Below are positions 1 through 11,233 of a stretch of 64,000 nt of DNA, one piece after another. The stretch's first letter is position 1; every line of letters begins with the position of its first letter. Under the pieces are notes generated by a model. The model did not search any database. It saw nothing but the letters and a program-made list of their open reading frames with translations, and was not told where the DNA came from. The stretch comes from Linepithema humile (lineage: Eukaryota; Arthropoda; Insecta; Hymenoptera; Formicidae), in contig NC_090130.1 of the NCBI RefSeq assembly GCF_040581485.1, forward strand, positions 1,240,001 to 1,304,000, read 5' to 3'. Made by a program: the position numbers and the translations under genes.

Positions 1-116
1 TAATTCAATAGATCGATAGTTCCAATGTGCATTAAAGTAGAAACTATAATTTCGAAGTTGCATAGAAGTTGTATGTTGTGTAGTCCGTAGAAAAGGGATA
101 AATCGCAATATTTGCA
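1..116 (+). promoter_or_regulatory. promoter/5' UTR module of Gr copy 1 (cut by window start)
   Basis: The window opens inside the conserved upstream module found before every copy. The GATCGATAG box (about 12-20), the TGTGCATTA core (25-33) and the AATATTTGCA stretch just before the ATG are present; the upstream TATCAGATCTG box lies outside the window. Assigned by alignment to the complete modules of later copies; the transcription start is not known. Confidence 0.6.
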
Positions 117-2278
117 ATGAACCAGAGTGTTTACAAGGTTCTATCGCCACTGCTGCTAATCAATTTCGTGTTTGGCTTAAGAATTGTCTACTTACCGATA
201 AGTCATCCAAAACCATGGTTTGGAGTCTTCTATATATTGCTATTATGGTTAATTTACTGTGTTCTCCGAGTGCACATTACAATAGAGTTTTTTACCTTGA
301 ATGTATATCATACTATTGATATTATGACCGATTTTACACTGCTATTATCAATTCTATTTGGAATGTATCATAATAAGGTAAAGGAGTATCATTATAATCG
401 TTTTAATAACTAATAACAGTTAAACCCTCTCAAAACTTAAATAAATTAATAAAAATAATAACTTAAATGCAATTTTTTTTTATTATCATCAAAATGATGG
501 CTTCAAAAGTGAAGTTTGCAACAAATTATAATACATAAGTAATTTTAACAGTTACGTCACTATTAAACAGTTCTAGCCATTCCTATTAAAAAGCGAATCA
601 AACTTTGACAGTTCCATTCATCTATTGTTATTGTGTGTGTTTTCAAATTGCCTTCTCTCTTTTTTCATTCAACCAGAAATTTAAAAACTGTCTGAAAAAG
701 TTGGCTATTGTGGACACGACGCTAGAAAATTTAGGAATAATTACAAATTATCAGCCGCTACGTAAAAGAATTATATGGATCATTTTAGGATGGTTCGTAA
801 TAACCATATTATTAAACACCATGCAAATCATAATTACGAAGGAAGTGTATAAATGTAACACTATTACAGCTATCTATTTTTCTAATGTATACTGCTATTT
901 CGATCATATTACCTTCCTAAGCGATCTGACAATAACAAGTATTATTGGGTCAGTATTTTTAATACACAAATATTATTTTATAACAACTAAAGATCAGTAA
1001 ACTTTAATAAAAAATTAAAAACTTCTTAAAATTTCATAAAAACCATGTTATGATACATTTATATGTATATTTATTAACATAAATCATTAACCACCAATCT
1101 TTCTTTAATATTCAGATACGTAGGCATAAAGTTTGATCAAATCAATGAACATCTTAAAAATATGGCAAACAATAATAAATATGGAATAATACAAGCTTGG
1201 GATAATACCGTGTTACATACGCCTCAACGACAATTTGCGCACAATCCAAGCAATAAATGGATGATATGGATCATAATGTAAGACTATTCATGTAATTATT
1301 GTAATTACTGTTAATCAAATTTTGTTTTGCACACTGTAATATCATATTTTCGTAGACATCTTCATTTAGAATTACGTAATATATCTCGCGAGCTAGACTC
1401 CATATTCGGAGTAGAGATGACTTTCAAAATGGGAAGTTACTTTATCTTCACGACACTGTCCTTGTATAGTCTTTTTTATATGATATTCATCCCCAGTGAT
1501 ACAAATTACATAGTATTGTTCAAAATTATTACCATATTATCATGTTTCCGCAGTATTTTGAAATTTATCACCATTAATTTAGTGTGCGAGAAAGTCAGCA
1601 ATCAGGTATCAAATTTGTATGTTTACATTCAAAATGCATTTATTCAAATTTTTTTGTATTTAGTAATATATGAGTACAAATTGTGTCAAATTTTAAATTA
1701 CTAAATTAAACGACTTATTTTTACTCTTGCATATTTCAATTTCAGGCAAATTCAACAAAAAATTTCCTACGTAAAATATTGCAGTTTATGAACGATGTTG
1801 AAACATGTGAAAATGTAAGTCGTAATATAACTTTAACAAATATCATTAAACTATTCCAGGTAGAAAGTAGTCATTATCTAACGTTATTATTTGGATGTCA
1901 TAATATTGACATAATGTCGTCATGATTAACAATTAAGACGACAAAAAGATGTCAAATAATGCTTACTACTTGAAACATCTTATTGTTAGTCTAGTTTCAA
2001 AAATGCAAAATTATATATAAATGTCTCTATTATATTAAACTAACAGATCACACAACTATTGTTACATATAAAACAGTCGCCACTCAGATTTTGCGGAATT
2101 GGGCTTTTCCAATTTGGCTACAAATTTGTTTATGGGGTATGATTATAATTATCTTAATTATCATCAATATATAAAGCAAAATTTAATGTTTAAAAAAATT
2201 ATTGTGTTCCAGTTTGTCTCATCAGTTGGAACTGTTCTAGTTATATTAATACAATCGTATACAGAATCAGAAAATTAG
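117..2278 (+). CDS. gustatory receptor, copy 1 (7 exons, 389 aa)
   Basis: Exons 117-377, 677-948, 1116-1277, 1356-1605, 1746-1814, 2047-2136, 2213-2278; all junctions are GT-AG and the joined frame is open. I read it as an insect Gr, a ligand-gated cation channel of the sensory neuron membrane with intracellular N-terminus. Hydrophobic segments lie near residues 33-52, 70-85, 119-137, 150-170 and two more in exon 4. Exon 3 encodes a polar loop (YVGIKFDQINEHLKNM). Exons 6-7 form TM7 with LRFCGIGLFQFGYKF and TVLVILIQ, the place of the family's TYhhhhhQF, with Tyr and Phe replaced. The start ATG is the one conserved in most copies. The protein stops early at SEN. Closest relative in the window is copy 12. 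The alternative, an odorant receptor, fits the C-terminus less well. Confidence 0.9.
1865..1975. repeat. intron-5 inverted repeat (representative copy 1)
   Basis: Intron 5 contains an imperfect hairpin of about 110 bp: AAGTAGTCATTATCTAACG on the left and a near reverse complement ending in ACTACTT on the right. It recurs at the same place in most copies, for example 31441-31547 in copy 12. It is probably an ancestral MITE carried through all duplications; a functional intron structure is the alternative. Confidence 0.6.
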
Positions 2279-2405
2279 ATTAAACATATATAGTTAAAAC
2301 AATATACGTATGTAGAAATATCTTAAACCATCGTCGGCGTACAATATCCTGAGTGTAAAATGTTTGTTTTATATTGTATATATTTTAATTATATGTGTAT
2401 TTCTA

Positions 2406-2615
2406 CATTGAGAAAAATATTCCGTCTGATTCAACAAACCGTCTGTTCGATTTTGGACGAAACAGACAAATTTTAGTTGAATCTATCAAAATTTTTATTA
2501 ATGCAACTAGATTCTGGCAGATTCAACCAAAACCTGGTAGATTCAACCAAAATCTGTCTGTTTTGTCCAAAATTGAGCAGACAATTATTGAATCAAAGAA
2601 AACATTTTTCTCAGT
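2406..2615. mobile_element. CACTGA-type MITE A behind copy 1
   Basis: About 210 bp with imperfect terminal inverted repeats (CATTGAGAAAAAT on the left, ATTTTTCTCAGTG on the right) and internal repeats of AGATTCAACCAAAATCTG. It is flanked by TA on both sides. The matching place behind copy 17 (49293-49294) carries a single TA and no element, which fits a Tc1/mariner-type TA target duplication. Short ORFs inside it are not genes. Confidence 0.75.
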
Positions 2616-2758
2616 GTATCATCATATTAATCAAAGTGTATTATACAAAGCGTATAATAATTTTTTCAGAAAATTTTAAATTATTTTACAATTTTAACAC
2701 GTTAATATCAATTAAAAACAATTTTATCGTATATTAATATATTATTAATAAATTTCTT

Positions 2759-3045
2759 CATTGAAAAAAGTTCTGCTTAATACAATGAACTGTCTGTTCG
2801 ATTTTGGACAAAACTGACAGATTCTCGTCGCATCTAGAATTCTTATTAATATAACAAGATTCTGGTAGATTCAATCAAAATGTAGTTAACCATAATCTGG
2901 ATTGGTTAGCTCGTAACTAAACAGATTGTTGAATCTTTCAGAATCTTGTAGCATTAATAAAAATTCTGGTGAATTTAACCAGAATCTGTTTGGTCCAAAA
3001 TCGAACAGATGGTTTGTTTAATCAAACAGAACAATTTTCTCAGAG
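2759..3045. mobile_element. CACTGA-type MITE B behind copy 1
   Basis: A second, related inverted-repeat element. It starts CATTGAAAAAAGTTCTG and ends TTTCTCAGAG, with a core that partly matches element A (CTGTCTGTTCGATTTTGGAC). The corresponding sequence behind copy 17 runs straight through without it. Ends are eroded, so the target duplication is unclear. Confidence 0.6.
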
Positions 3046-3251
3046 TTTAAACGGCTATTGCAAAAACATACCAATTTAATTTTTTATCTATAAATGTTTT
3101 ATTTAATTATTATGAGATCTGTTTTCATAAATTGCAATATGTATAATTCAATGGATGGATAATTCTTAAGTGCATTAGAGTAACAATTATAATAACGAAT
3201 TCGAGTCAAAGTTGTAGTGCAGTCGGTAGAAAACAGTTTGCAATATTTACC

Positions 3252-5528
3252 ATGAACAGGAGTGTTTACACGATTTTATCGTCGCTGCTAATAAGCAATT
3301 ACGTGTTTGGTTTAAAAATTGTCCAATTACCGACAGATCATCTAAGACTATGGTTTGGACTTACATATATACTGCCATTCTGGTTAATTTATTATTGTCT
3401 CAGAGCGAACGTGACAATAACATATTTTAATTTCGATGTATATCTTATTATTTTTACTGAACTGTCCGATTTAACAGTGCTATTATCAATTTTGTGTGGA
3501 ATATATCACAATAAGGTAAAGAAATATCCTTATAATTTTTGTAATCATTAATACCAGTCAAACTTTCTCAAATGCAATTTTTCTTATTATCATCATCAAA
3601 ATGACGGCTTCAAATGTGAAGTTATTAACAAAACAGTTCACATATGTAAATACTGTTAACAGTTTTGTCTCTATTAAACAATTCTAGCAATTCCTATTCA
3701 AAATCAAATCAAACTTTCACAGTTCCAATAATTATTTATTGTTGTTGTGCATTTTAAATTGATTTTTCTCTTTTCAATCTATTCTCTCTATTCAATTTTC
3801 ATGCAACCAGAAATTTAAAAACTGTCTAAAAAGGTTGACTATTGTGGACACGACGCTAGAAAACATAGGAATAATTAAAAATTATCAGCAACTACGTAGA
3901 AAAACTATATGGATCATTTTAGCATGGTTTGTAATAATCATATTATTAAACAATGTGCCAATCGTACTTCTAAAAAAAACGTATGATTGTAACATTATGA
4001 CAGCTATCTATCTTTCTAATGTATGGAACCATTGCGCTCATATTAACTTTCTAAGCGATCTAACAATGGCGAATATTATTGGGTCAGTGTATTTTAAATA
4101 TACAGATATTATTTTATCAAAACTAAAGATTAGTAAGCTTTAATAAAAGAATTTAAAATTTCTTAAAATTGCTTAAAAACCATATTATGTATACATTTGT
4201 ATGTATATTCATTGAAATACATAATTAACCACTAATGTTTCTTCTATATTGAGATATGTAGGCATAAAGTTTCATCAAATCAATGAACATCTTAAAAATA
4301 TGGCAAACAATAATAAATATAAAATGACACAAGCTTGGAGTAATACCGTGTTACGTACGCCTCAACGACAATGTGCGCACACTCCAAGTAATAAATGAAT
4401 AATATAGATCATAATGTAAGACTATTCATGTAATTTTTGTCAATCAAAATTGGCGCAGTTAATTTTAATCTGATATTTACGTAGACAGCTACATTTAGAA
4501 TTGCGTAAAGTATCTCGGGAGCTAGACTCGATATTCGGAGTAGAGATGACTTTCAAAATGGGAAGTTACTTTATTCTCATGTCAATTAGCTTTAATAATA
4601 TTTTTTATTTAATATTTATTCGCAATTATACAGATAACATAGTATTGTGGACTATTTTGATCATATTCTGGAATTCTTACAATATTTTGAAACTTTTCGC
4701 CATCAATTTAGTATGCGAGAAAGTCAACAGCAAGGTATTAAATTTGTCTTTACGTTCGAAATGTCAATCAAATTTTTATTTTTTTTGTGATTGTATGACC
4801 ACTAATTGTGTTGAACTTTACATTACTAAATCAAACGAATTATATTCATTTTAGCATATTTCATTTTCAGGCAAATTCAACAAAAAATTTCTTAAATAAA
4901 ATATCGTATCATTTCATGAATGATATGGAAACAAGTGGAAATATAAATTTACAAATGTCATAAAATTATTGCAAATAGTAATCGATCATTATCTAACGTT
5001 ATTTTGTCGTTATTACCGATTATAACATCATAATTAATAATTAGAACGACAAAAGATATAAAATAATGATTGCATGCTACTTGCAATGTCTTATTCTTAG
5101 TCTAGCTTTAAAAATATAGAATTATAAATGTCTCTATATTATATTATTTAATGGATCTCACAACTATTATTACATATAAAACAGTCGCCACTCACATTTT
5201 GCGGGATTGGGTTTTTCCAATTTAGCTACAAATTTATTTATGAAGTAATGATTATAATTATCATACAATCATTACTAATATACGAATAAACAAACAGAAT
5301 TTAAAATTTAGACAAATTACTGTTTTGCAGTTTGTCGCATCTGTTAGAACTGTTCTAGTTATATTAATACAAGCACATACAGAAACTGAAAATTGGATTC
5401 AAGACATAAGAGATTCAAGGGTAATTCAAAATAACCTGATGTCCTTGCAATGCCATATTCTTGAGCGAATTCTGAGACGATTTTTCCTTTTACAAAATTT
5501 TGTTCAAATCTTAGTTTTCGAGTTATAA
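3252..5528 (+). pseudogene. gustatory receptor pseudogene, copy 2
   Basis: All seven exons are recognisable: 3252-3515, 3811-4082, 4254-4415, 4485-4734, 4871-4942, 5155-5244, 5331-5528. Several independent lesions are visible. Exon 3 has in-frame TGA (4396-4398) and TAG (4405-4407) where other copies read TGG. The exon 5 donor GT is AT at 4943. The exon 6 acceptor AG is GG at 5153-5154. A palindromic element in exon 7 removed the usual stop, so the frame would run on to 5526-5528. Exon 1 belongs to the ISNYVFGLKIVQLP type otherwise seen in copies 17, 20 and 22, while intron 1 is short. No functional receptor is expected. Confidence 0.88.
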
Positions 5529-5797
5529 TTGAAAATAGGTAGCAACTTACGAGTTCGGTACAACAGGCAGGCAGGGACGCGCAACGTATAATGAGACTGT
5601 CAAATGTTTACAATCGTCTCATGACGCATTGCTTCGTCCCTGCCTGTCCGTTGTATCGGACTCGTAAGTAGCAAACTATTTTCAATTATAACTCGAAAAC
5701 TAAGCTTTGGACAAAATTTTGTAAAAGGAAAAATCGTCTCAGAATTTGCTCAAGAATATGGCATTACAAGGACATCAGGTTATTTTGAATAACCCTG
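5416..5797. mobile_element. foldback/MITE with about 165-bp inverted arms in exon 7 of copy 2
   Basis: The right arm, read in reverse complement, starts CAGGGTTATTCAAAATAACC; the left arm starts CAAGGGTAATTCAAAATAAC. The two arms match almost throughout (shared ACGATTTTTCCTTTTACAAA) and leave a loop of only about 40-50 bp. The right flank is TA, fitting a Tc1/mariner-like element; the left flank has decayed. It is much less AT-rich near its centre (GGCAGGGACG) than the surroundings. Confidence 0.8.
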
Positions 5798-6140
5798 TAT
5801 AGTTAAAGCAATATACGCAGAAATCTTAAGTGATCGTCGGTATACAATATCTTGTACGTAATATTAATTTTTGTTAAATAAATTTGTAACCGTTATATAT
5901 GTTTTCGTTTCTATCATTAGATTAAATAACAGCGTCTCAATATATTGAGACCTAAATATAACTAAATATTACCTAATACATGTATAATTTCAGCCTAAAT
6001 ATTATCTATAGGATATTTCATACTAGCATTACAATTTTGCTTAATTCCAACTTAAAATAATTCTTTTGGGTATCTCTTTATTAGTAAATTTCCTTAAACA
6101 AGTATTACAAAAACATACAAATTTAATTTTTAATCTAAAA
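5798..6140. other. spacer behind copy 2
   Basis: Holds the ordinary 3' flank of a Gr copy (TATACAATATCTTGTACGTA and the following AT-rich stretch) after the foldback element. No further gene or element seen. Confidence 0.5.
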
Positions 6141-6305
6141 ATGTTTTGTATCTATTATCAGATCTGTTTTCACAAATGTACAATATGTATAATTCAATAG
6201 ATCGATAGTTCCAATGTGCATTAAGGTAGGAACTATAATTTCGAAGTCGCATAGAAGTTGTACGTAGTGTAATCCGTAGAAAACGGATAATTCGCAATAT
6301 TTGCA
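6141..6305 (+). promoter_or_regulatory. conserved upstream module (type example, copy 3)
   Basis: About 160 bp directly upstream of the ATG is conserved in all copies. In order: TATTATCAGATCTGTTTTCA (about 6154-6173), AATATGTATAATTCAATAGA, GATCGATAG, then ATAGTTCC (6205-6212) and its exact reverse complement GGAACTAT (6229-6236) around AATGTGCATTA, then AATATTTGCA and the ATG. Equivalent modules end before 8930, 12081, 16569, 19207, 21880, 26356, 29682, 33662, 38164, 42507, 47030, 50066, 53557, 56802, 60042 and 63275. Probably core promoter plus 5' UTR; the exact start of transcription is unknown. Confidence 0.6.
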
Positions 6306-8478
6306 ATGAACAAAAGTGTTTATAAGGTTTTATCGCCACTGCTGATAATCAGTTACGTGTTCGGTTTAAGAATCGTCCAGTTACCGATAAATCATGTAAA
6401 ATCATGGTTTGGACTCTTCTATATACTGCTAATATGGTTGATTTATTTTTTTCTTCGAGTGCACATTACAATAGTATATCTTGACTTGGAACCATATTTT
6501 ACCTATTATGGGCTGAGCGAATTTACAGTGCTATTATCAATTCTGTTTGGAATGTATCACGATGAGGTAAAGAAGTATCCTTATAATCACTTTGATAACT
6601 AATAACAATTAAACCTTCTCAAAACATAAATAAATGGATAAAAATAATAACTTAAATGCAATTTTTCTTATTATCATCAACCAAAATGACGGCTTCAAAT
6701 GTAAAGTTTGCAACACAAAATATAATACATAAATAATTTTAACAGTTTTGTCACTATTAAACATGTTTTGCCATTTTTATTAAAAATTGAATCAAACTTT
6801 GACAGTTCCAATATTCATCTATTGTTATTGTGTGTGTTTTCAAATTGCTTTCTCTCTTCTTTCATGCAACCAGAAATTTAAAAACTGTCTGAAAAAGTTG
6901 GCTATTGTGGACACGACGCTAGAAAACTTAGGAATAATTACAAATTATCGGCCGCTACGTAAAAGAATTATATGGATTATTTTAGGATGGTTTGTAATAA
7001 CCATATTATTAAACACTATGCCAATCATAAGTCTGAAAAAAGACCTTGAATGTAACACTACGTCAGCTATCTATTATTCTATTGTATTGAACCACTGCAC
7101 ACATATTAACTGCCTACACGATCTGACAATGACGAGTATTATTGGGTCAGTATTTTTAATTCACAAATATTATTTTATAACAACTAAAAATCAGTAAGTC
7201 TTAATAAAAAATTTAAAATTTCTTAAAACTTCGTAAAACCAATGTTATGATACATTTGTATGTATATTTATTAACATAAATCATTAACCACTAATCTTTC
7301 TTTTATATTCAGATACGTTGGCGTAAAGTTTAATCAAATCAATGAACATCTTAAAAATATGGGAAACAATAATAAATATAGAATGACACAAGCTTGGAGT
7401 AATACCATGTTACATACGCCTCAACGACAATTTGCGAACACTCCAAGCAATAAATGGATGATATGGATTATAATGTAAGACTATTCCTGTAATTCTTGTC
7501 AATCAAATTTGGCGCAGCTAATTTTAATCTCATATTTACGTAGACAGCTTCATTTGGAATTACGTAAAATATCTCGAGAGCTAAATTCCATATTTGGAGT
7601 AGAGATGACTTTCAAAATGGGATGTTACTTTATTCTCATGATAGTGGATTTGAACTATACTTTTCGTGTAACATTTATCCCTAATTACACAGATTTCACA
7701 GTAATGGACAGAATTTATAACCTATTCTGGTGTTCTAACAATGCTTTGAAACTCGTCATCATTAATTTAGTATGCGAAAAAGTCACCGGCCAGGTATCAA
7801 ATCTGTGTTCACATTTGAAATGCATGTATTCATATCTTTTTAGTGATCGTTTAACAATAAAATTGTGTTCAATTTTAGATTACAAAATTGAACGACTTGT
7901 ATTCATTCCTGCATATTTCAATTTCAGGTAATATCAACAAAAAATGTCTTAAATAAAATATTGTATCATTCTATGAATGATATGCAAACAGGTGAAAATG
8001 TAAGTAGAAATATATATTAACAAATGTTATTAAACTATTCTAAAAAACAATCGGTCATTATCTAACGTTATATTGTCATAATAACCAATATGACATCATG
8101 ATTAATAATTAGTACGACAAAAGACGTCAGATAATGACTGCTTTCTACTTGAGATGTCTAACTGGTAGCCTAGCTTTAAAATACAGAATTATAAATGTCT
8201 CAATATTATATTATCTAATAGATCTCACAACTATTATTACATATAAAACAATTGCCACTCACATTTTGCGGAATTGGGCTTTTCCAATTTGGCTATACAT
8301 TTCTTTATGGGGTACGATTATAATTATCATACAATTATTGCTAATATAAAAATATATAAAGCAAAATTTAATGTCTAAAAAAATTACTGTTTTGCAGTTT
8401 GTCTCATCAGTTGCAACTGTTCTAGTTATAATAATACAAGCACATACAGACACAGAAAATTTGCTTAAATATATATAG
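6306..8478 (+). CDS. gustatory receptor, copy 3 (7 exons, 395 aa)
   Basis: Exons 6306-6566, 6874-7145, 7313-7474, 7544-7793, 7928-7999, 8222-8311, 8398-8478. The frame is open through all junctions. Exon 1 ends in HDE instead of HNK and carries IVYLDLEPY before TM2, shared with copy 7, its nearest relative here. Exon 5 has 24 codons. The C-terminus reads ATVLVIIIQAHTDTEN and then five more codons (LLKYI) to the later stop. The exon 5 acceptor is followed by GTAATA rather than GCAAAT, still in frame. Confidence 0.9.
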
Positions 8479-8929
8479 TTAAAGCAACATACGCAGAAAA
8501 AACTTAAATGATTCATCACAAAATCCTGTACGTAATATGAATTTTTGACAGTTATATATGTTTTCATTTCTATCATTACAATAAATAACAGCATCTCAAC
8601 CTAATATATAATTTTATGCTAAATATTACCTATAGAATAACTCATACTAGCATTACAATTATAGTTAATACCAACTTAAAATAATTTTATCTCTTTGTTA
8701 TTAGTAAATTTCCTTAAACAAATATTACAAAAACATACAAATTTTATTCTTTATCTCAAAATAATTTATTTCTATTATATTAACAGCTCATTTTCACAAA
8801 TGTGCAATATGTATAATTCAATAAATCGATAGTTCTAATGTGCATTAAGGTAAAATCTATAACTTCAAAGTCAAATAAAAGTTGTATGTAGTTTAGTCCG
8901 TAGAAAAAGGATAATTCGCAATATTTGCA
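8479..8929. other. spacer between copies 3 and 4
   Basis: Contains the 3' flank of copy 3 and the upstream module of copy 4 (about 8760-8929). The TATCAGATCTG box of that module has changed to TATTAACAGCTC; the GATAGTTCTAATGTGCATTA part is kept. Nothing else recognised. Confidence 0.5.
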
Positions 8930-11117
8930 ATGAATAAGAGTGTTTATAAAGTTTTATCACCACTGCTGATAATCAATTTCGTGTTTGGCTTAAGAATCAT
9001 TCATTTACCAATAAGTCGTCTAAAAGCATGGTTTGCGTTCCTCTATATACTGCTATTATGGTTAATTTACTGTGTTTTCCGAGTGCACATTACAATAGAA
9101 TTTCTTAACTTGGATGTATATCATATTATTACTGGAGTGGTCGATTTTACAGTGCTATTATCAATTCTGTTTGGAATATATCACAATAAGGTAATGTAGT
9201 ATCCTTATAATCTCTTTAATAACTAATAACAATTAAATCCTCTCAAAACTTAAATAAATTAATAAAAATAATAACTCAAATGCAATTTTTCTTTTTATCA
9301 TCATCAAAATGACGGCTTCAAATGTGAAGTATGCAACAAAATATAATACATAAGTAATTTTACCAGTTACGTCACTATTGAACAGTTTTAAACATTCCTA
9401 TTAAAAATCAAATCAAACTTTGACAGTTCCATTCATCCAGTTCCATTCATCTATTGTTATTGTGTGTGTTTTCAAATTACCTTCTCCCTTCTTTCATGCA
9501 ACCAGAAATTTAAAAACTGTCTGGAAAGGTTGGCTATTGTGGACACGACGCTAGAAAACTTAGGAATAATTACAAATTATCGGCCGCTACGTAAAAGAAT
9601 TATATGGATCATTTTAGGATGGTTTGTAATAACTATATTATTAAACACTATGCCAATCATAATTCTGAAAGAAATGCTTGAATGTAACACTATAACAGCT
9701 ATCTATTTTTCTAATGTATGGAACCACTGCACTCATATTAACTTCCTAAGCGATCTGTCAATGACGAGTATTATTGGGTCAGTACTTTTAATACAAAAAT
9801 ATTATTTTATTAGAACTAAAAATTAGTAAGCTTTAATAAAAAATTTAAAACTTCTTAAAATTTCGTAAAAACCTTGTTATGATACATTTGTATGTATTGT
9901 ATATTTATTAACATAAATCATTAACCACTAATCTTTTTTTTAAATTCAGATATGTAGGCATGAAGTTTGAGCAAATCAATGAACATCTTAAAAATATGGC
10001 AAACAGTAATAAATGTGGAATGACACAAGCTTGGGATAATACCGTGATACATACGCCTCAACGACAATTTGCGCACATTCCAAGTAATAAATGGATGATA
10101 TGGATTATAATGTAAGACTATTTCTGTAATTGTTGTCAATTAAATTTTGCGCTGCTAATTTTTATACCATATTTACGTAGACAACTTCATTTGGAATTAT
10201 GTAAAATATCTCGCGACCTAGACTCCATATACGGAATAGAGATGACTTTTAAAATGGGATGTTACTTTATTCTCATGGCACTGTATTTGAATGATTTTTT
10301 TCATATGATACTCATCCCTGATTATGCTGATTTCACAGTAATGAACACAATTATTAGCATATTCTGGTGTTCTCACCATGCTTTGAAACTCATCGTCATA
10401 AATTTAGTATGCGAAAAAGTCAGCGGCCAGGTATTAAATCTGTGTTCATTTAAAATGCATGTATTTGAATCTTTTTAGTGATCGCTTACGAATAAAATTG
10501 TGTTCAATATTAGATTACAAAATTAAACGACTTGTATTCATTCCTGCATATTTCTATTTCAGGCAAGTTCAACAAAAAATGTTCTAAATAAAATATTGTA
10601 TCATTCTATGAATGATATGGAAACATATGAAAATGTAAGTGAAAATATAAACTAACAAATGTCATTAAATTATTGCAAGTAGCAATCGGTTATTATCTAA
10701 TCTTATTTTGTCGTCATAATAACCAATTATGACATCATAATTAATGATTAGAAAGACAAAAGGTGTCAGATAATGATTGCTTTTACTTGTGATGTCTTAC
10801 TGTTAGTTTTGCTTTAAAAATACCAAATTATAAATGTCTCTATATTATATTATCAAATAGATCTTACAACTATTGCTACATATAAAACAGTCGCCTCTCA
10901 GATTTTGTGGGATTGGGCTTTTCCAATTTGGCTACAATTTTCTTTATGGGGTACGATTGTAATTATCATACAATTATCACTAATATATGGATAAATAAAG
11001 TAAAATTTAATGTTTAAAAAAATTTCTGTTTTGCAGTTTATCTCATCAGTTGGAACTGTTCTAGTTATATTAATACAAGCGCATATAGAAACAAAAAATT
11101 GGATTCAAGATATATAG
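8930..11117 (+). CDS. gustatory receptor, copy 4 (7 exons, 395 aa)
   Basis: Exons 8930-9190, 9506-9777, 9950-10111, 10181-10430, 10563-10634, 10861-10950, 11037-11117. Open frame, canonical splice sites. Exon 4 differs from neighbours in the loop after TM5 (HMILIPDYADFTVMNT). Exon 5 has 24 codons. Exon 6 keeps LRFCGIGLFQFGYNFLYG, and exon 7 reads FISSVGTVLVILIQAH and ends in NWIQDI. Confidence 0.9.
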
Positions 11118-11193
11118 TTAAAACAATATACGCAGAAATATCTTAAGTGATCGTTGGTATACAATATCTTATACCGTTGGTATATCTTATACC

Positions 11194-11233
11194 AACAAAA
11201 ATTCATATTACGTACGTAATATGAATTTTTGTT
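11194..11233. repeat. perfect 40-bp palindrome
   Basis: Centred between 11213 and 11214 on CGTACG, the sequence reads identically on both strands for 20 bp each side (AACAAAAATTCATATTACGT and its complement). The right half is the usual 3' flank motif seen behind other copies; the left half is an inverted copy of it. A smaller hairpin (GTTGGTATA, TCT, TATACCAAC) abuts on the left. Confidence 0.85.

Noticed and set aside
1350..1362. Alternative acceptor for exon 4 at the CAG a few bases inside (ACAG before CTTCAT in most copies)
   Set aside because: Using it breaks the phase; only the TAG acceptor followed by A keeps the frame into QLHLELRKISRELD.
2395..2737. Overlapping + strand ORFs behind copy 1
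   Set aside because: They lie inside the repetitive MITE; the peptide repeats reflect AGATTCAACCAAAATC units.
6130..6339. Minus-strand ORFs across the 5' ends of many copies (also near 16378, 19037, 38000, 42339, 46862)
   Set aside because: They recur only because the promoter and start of exon 1 are conserved in DNA sequence; they lack coding signs and lie antisense to a clear receptor exon.
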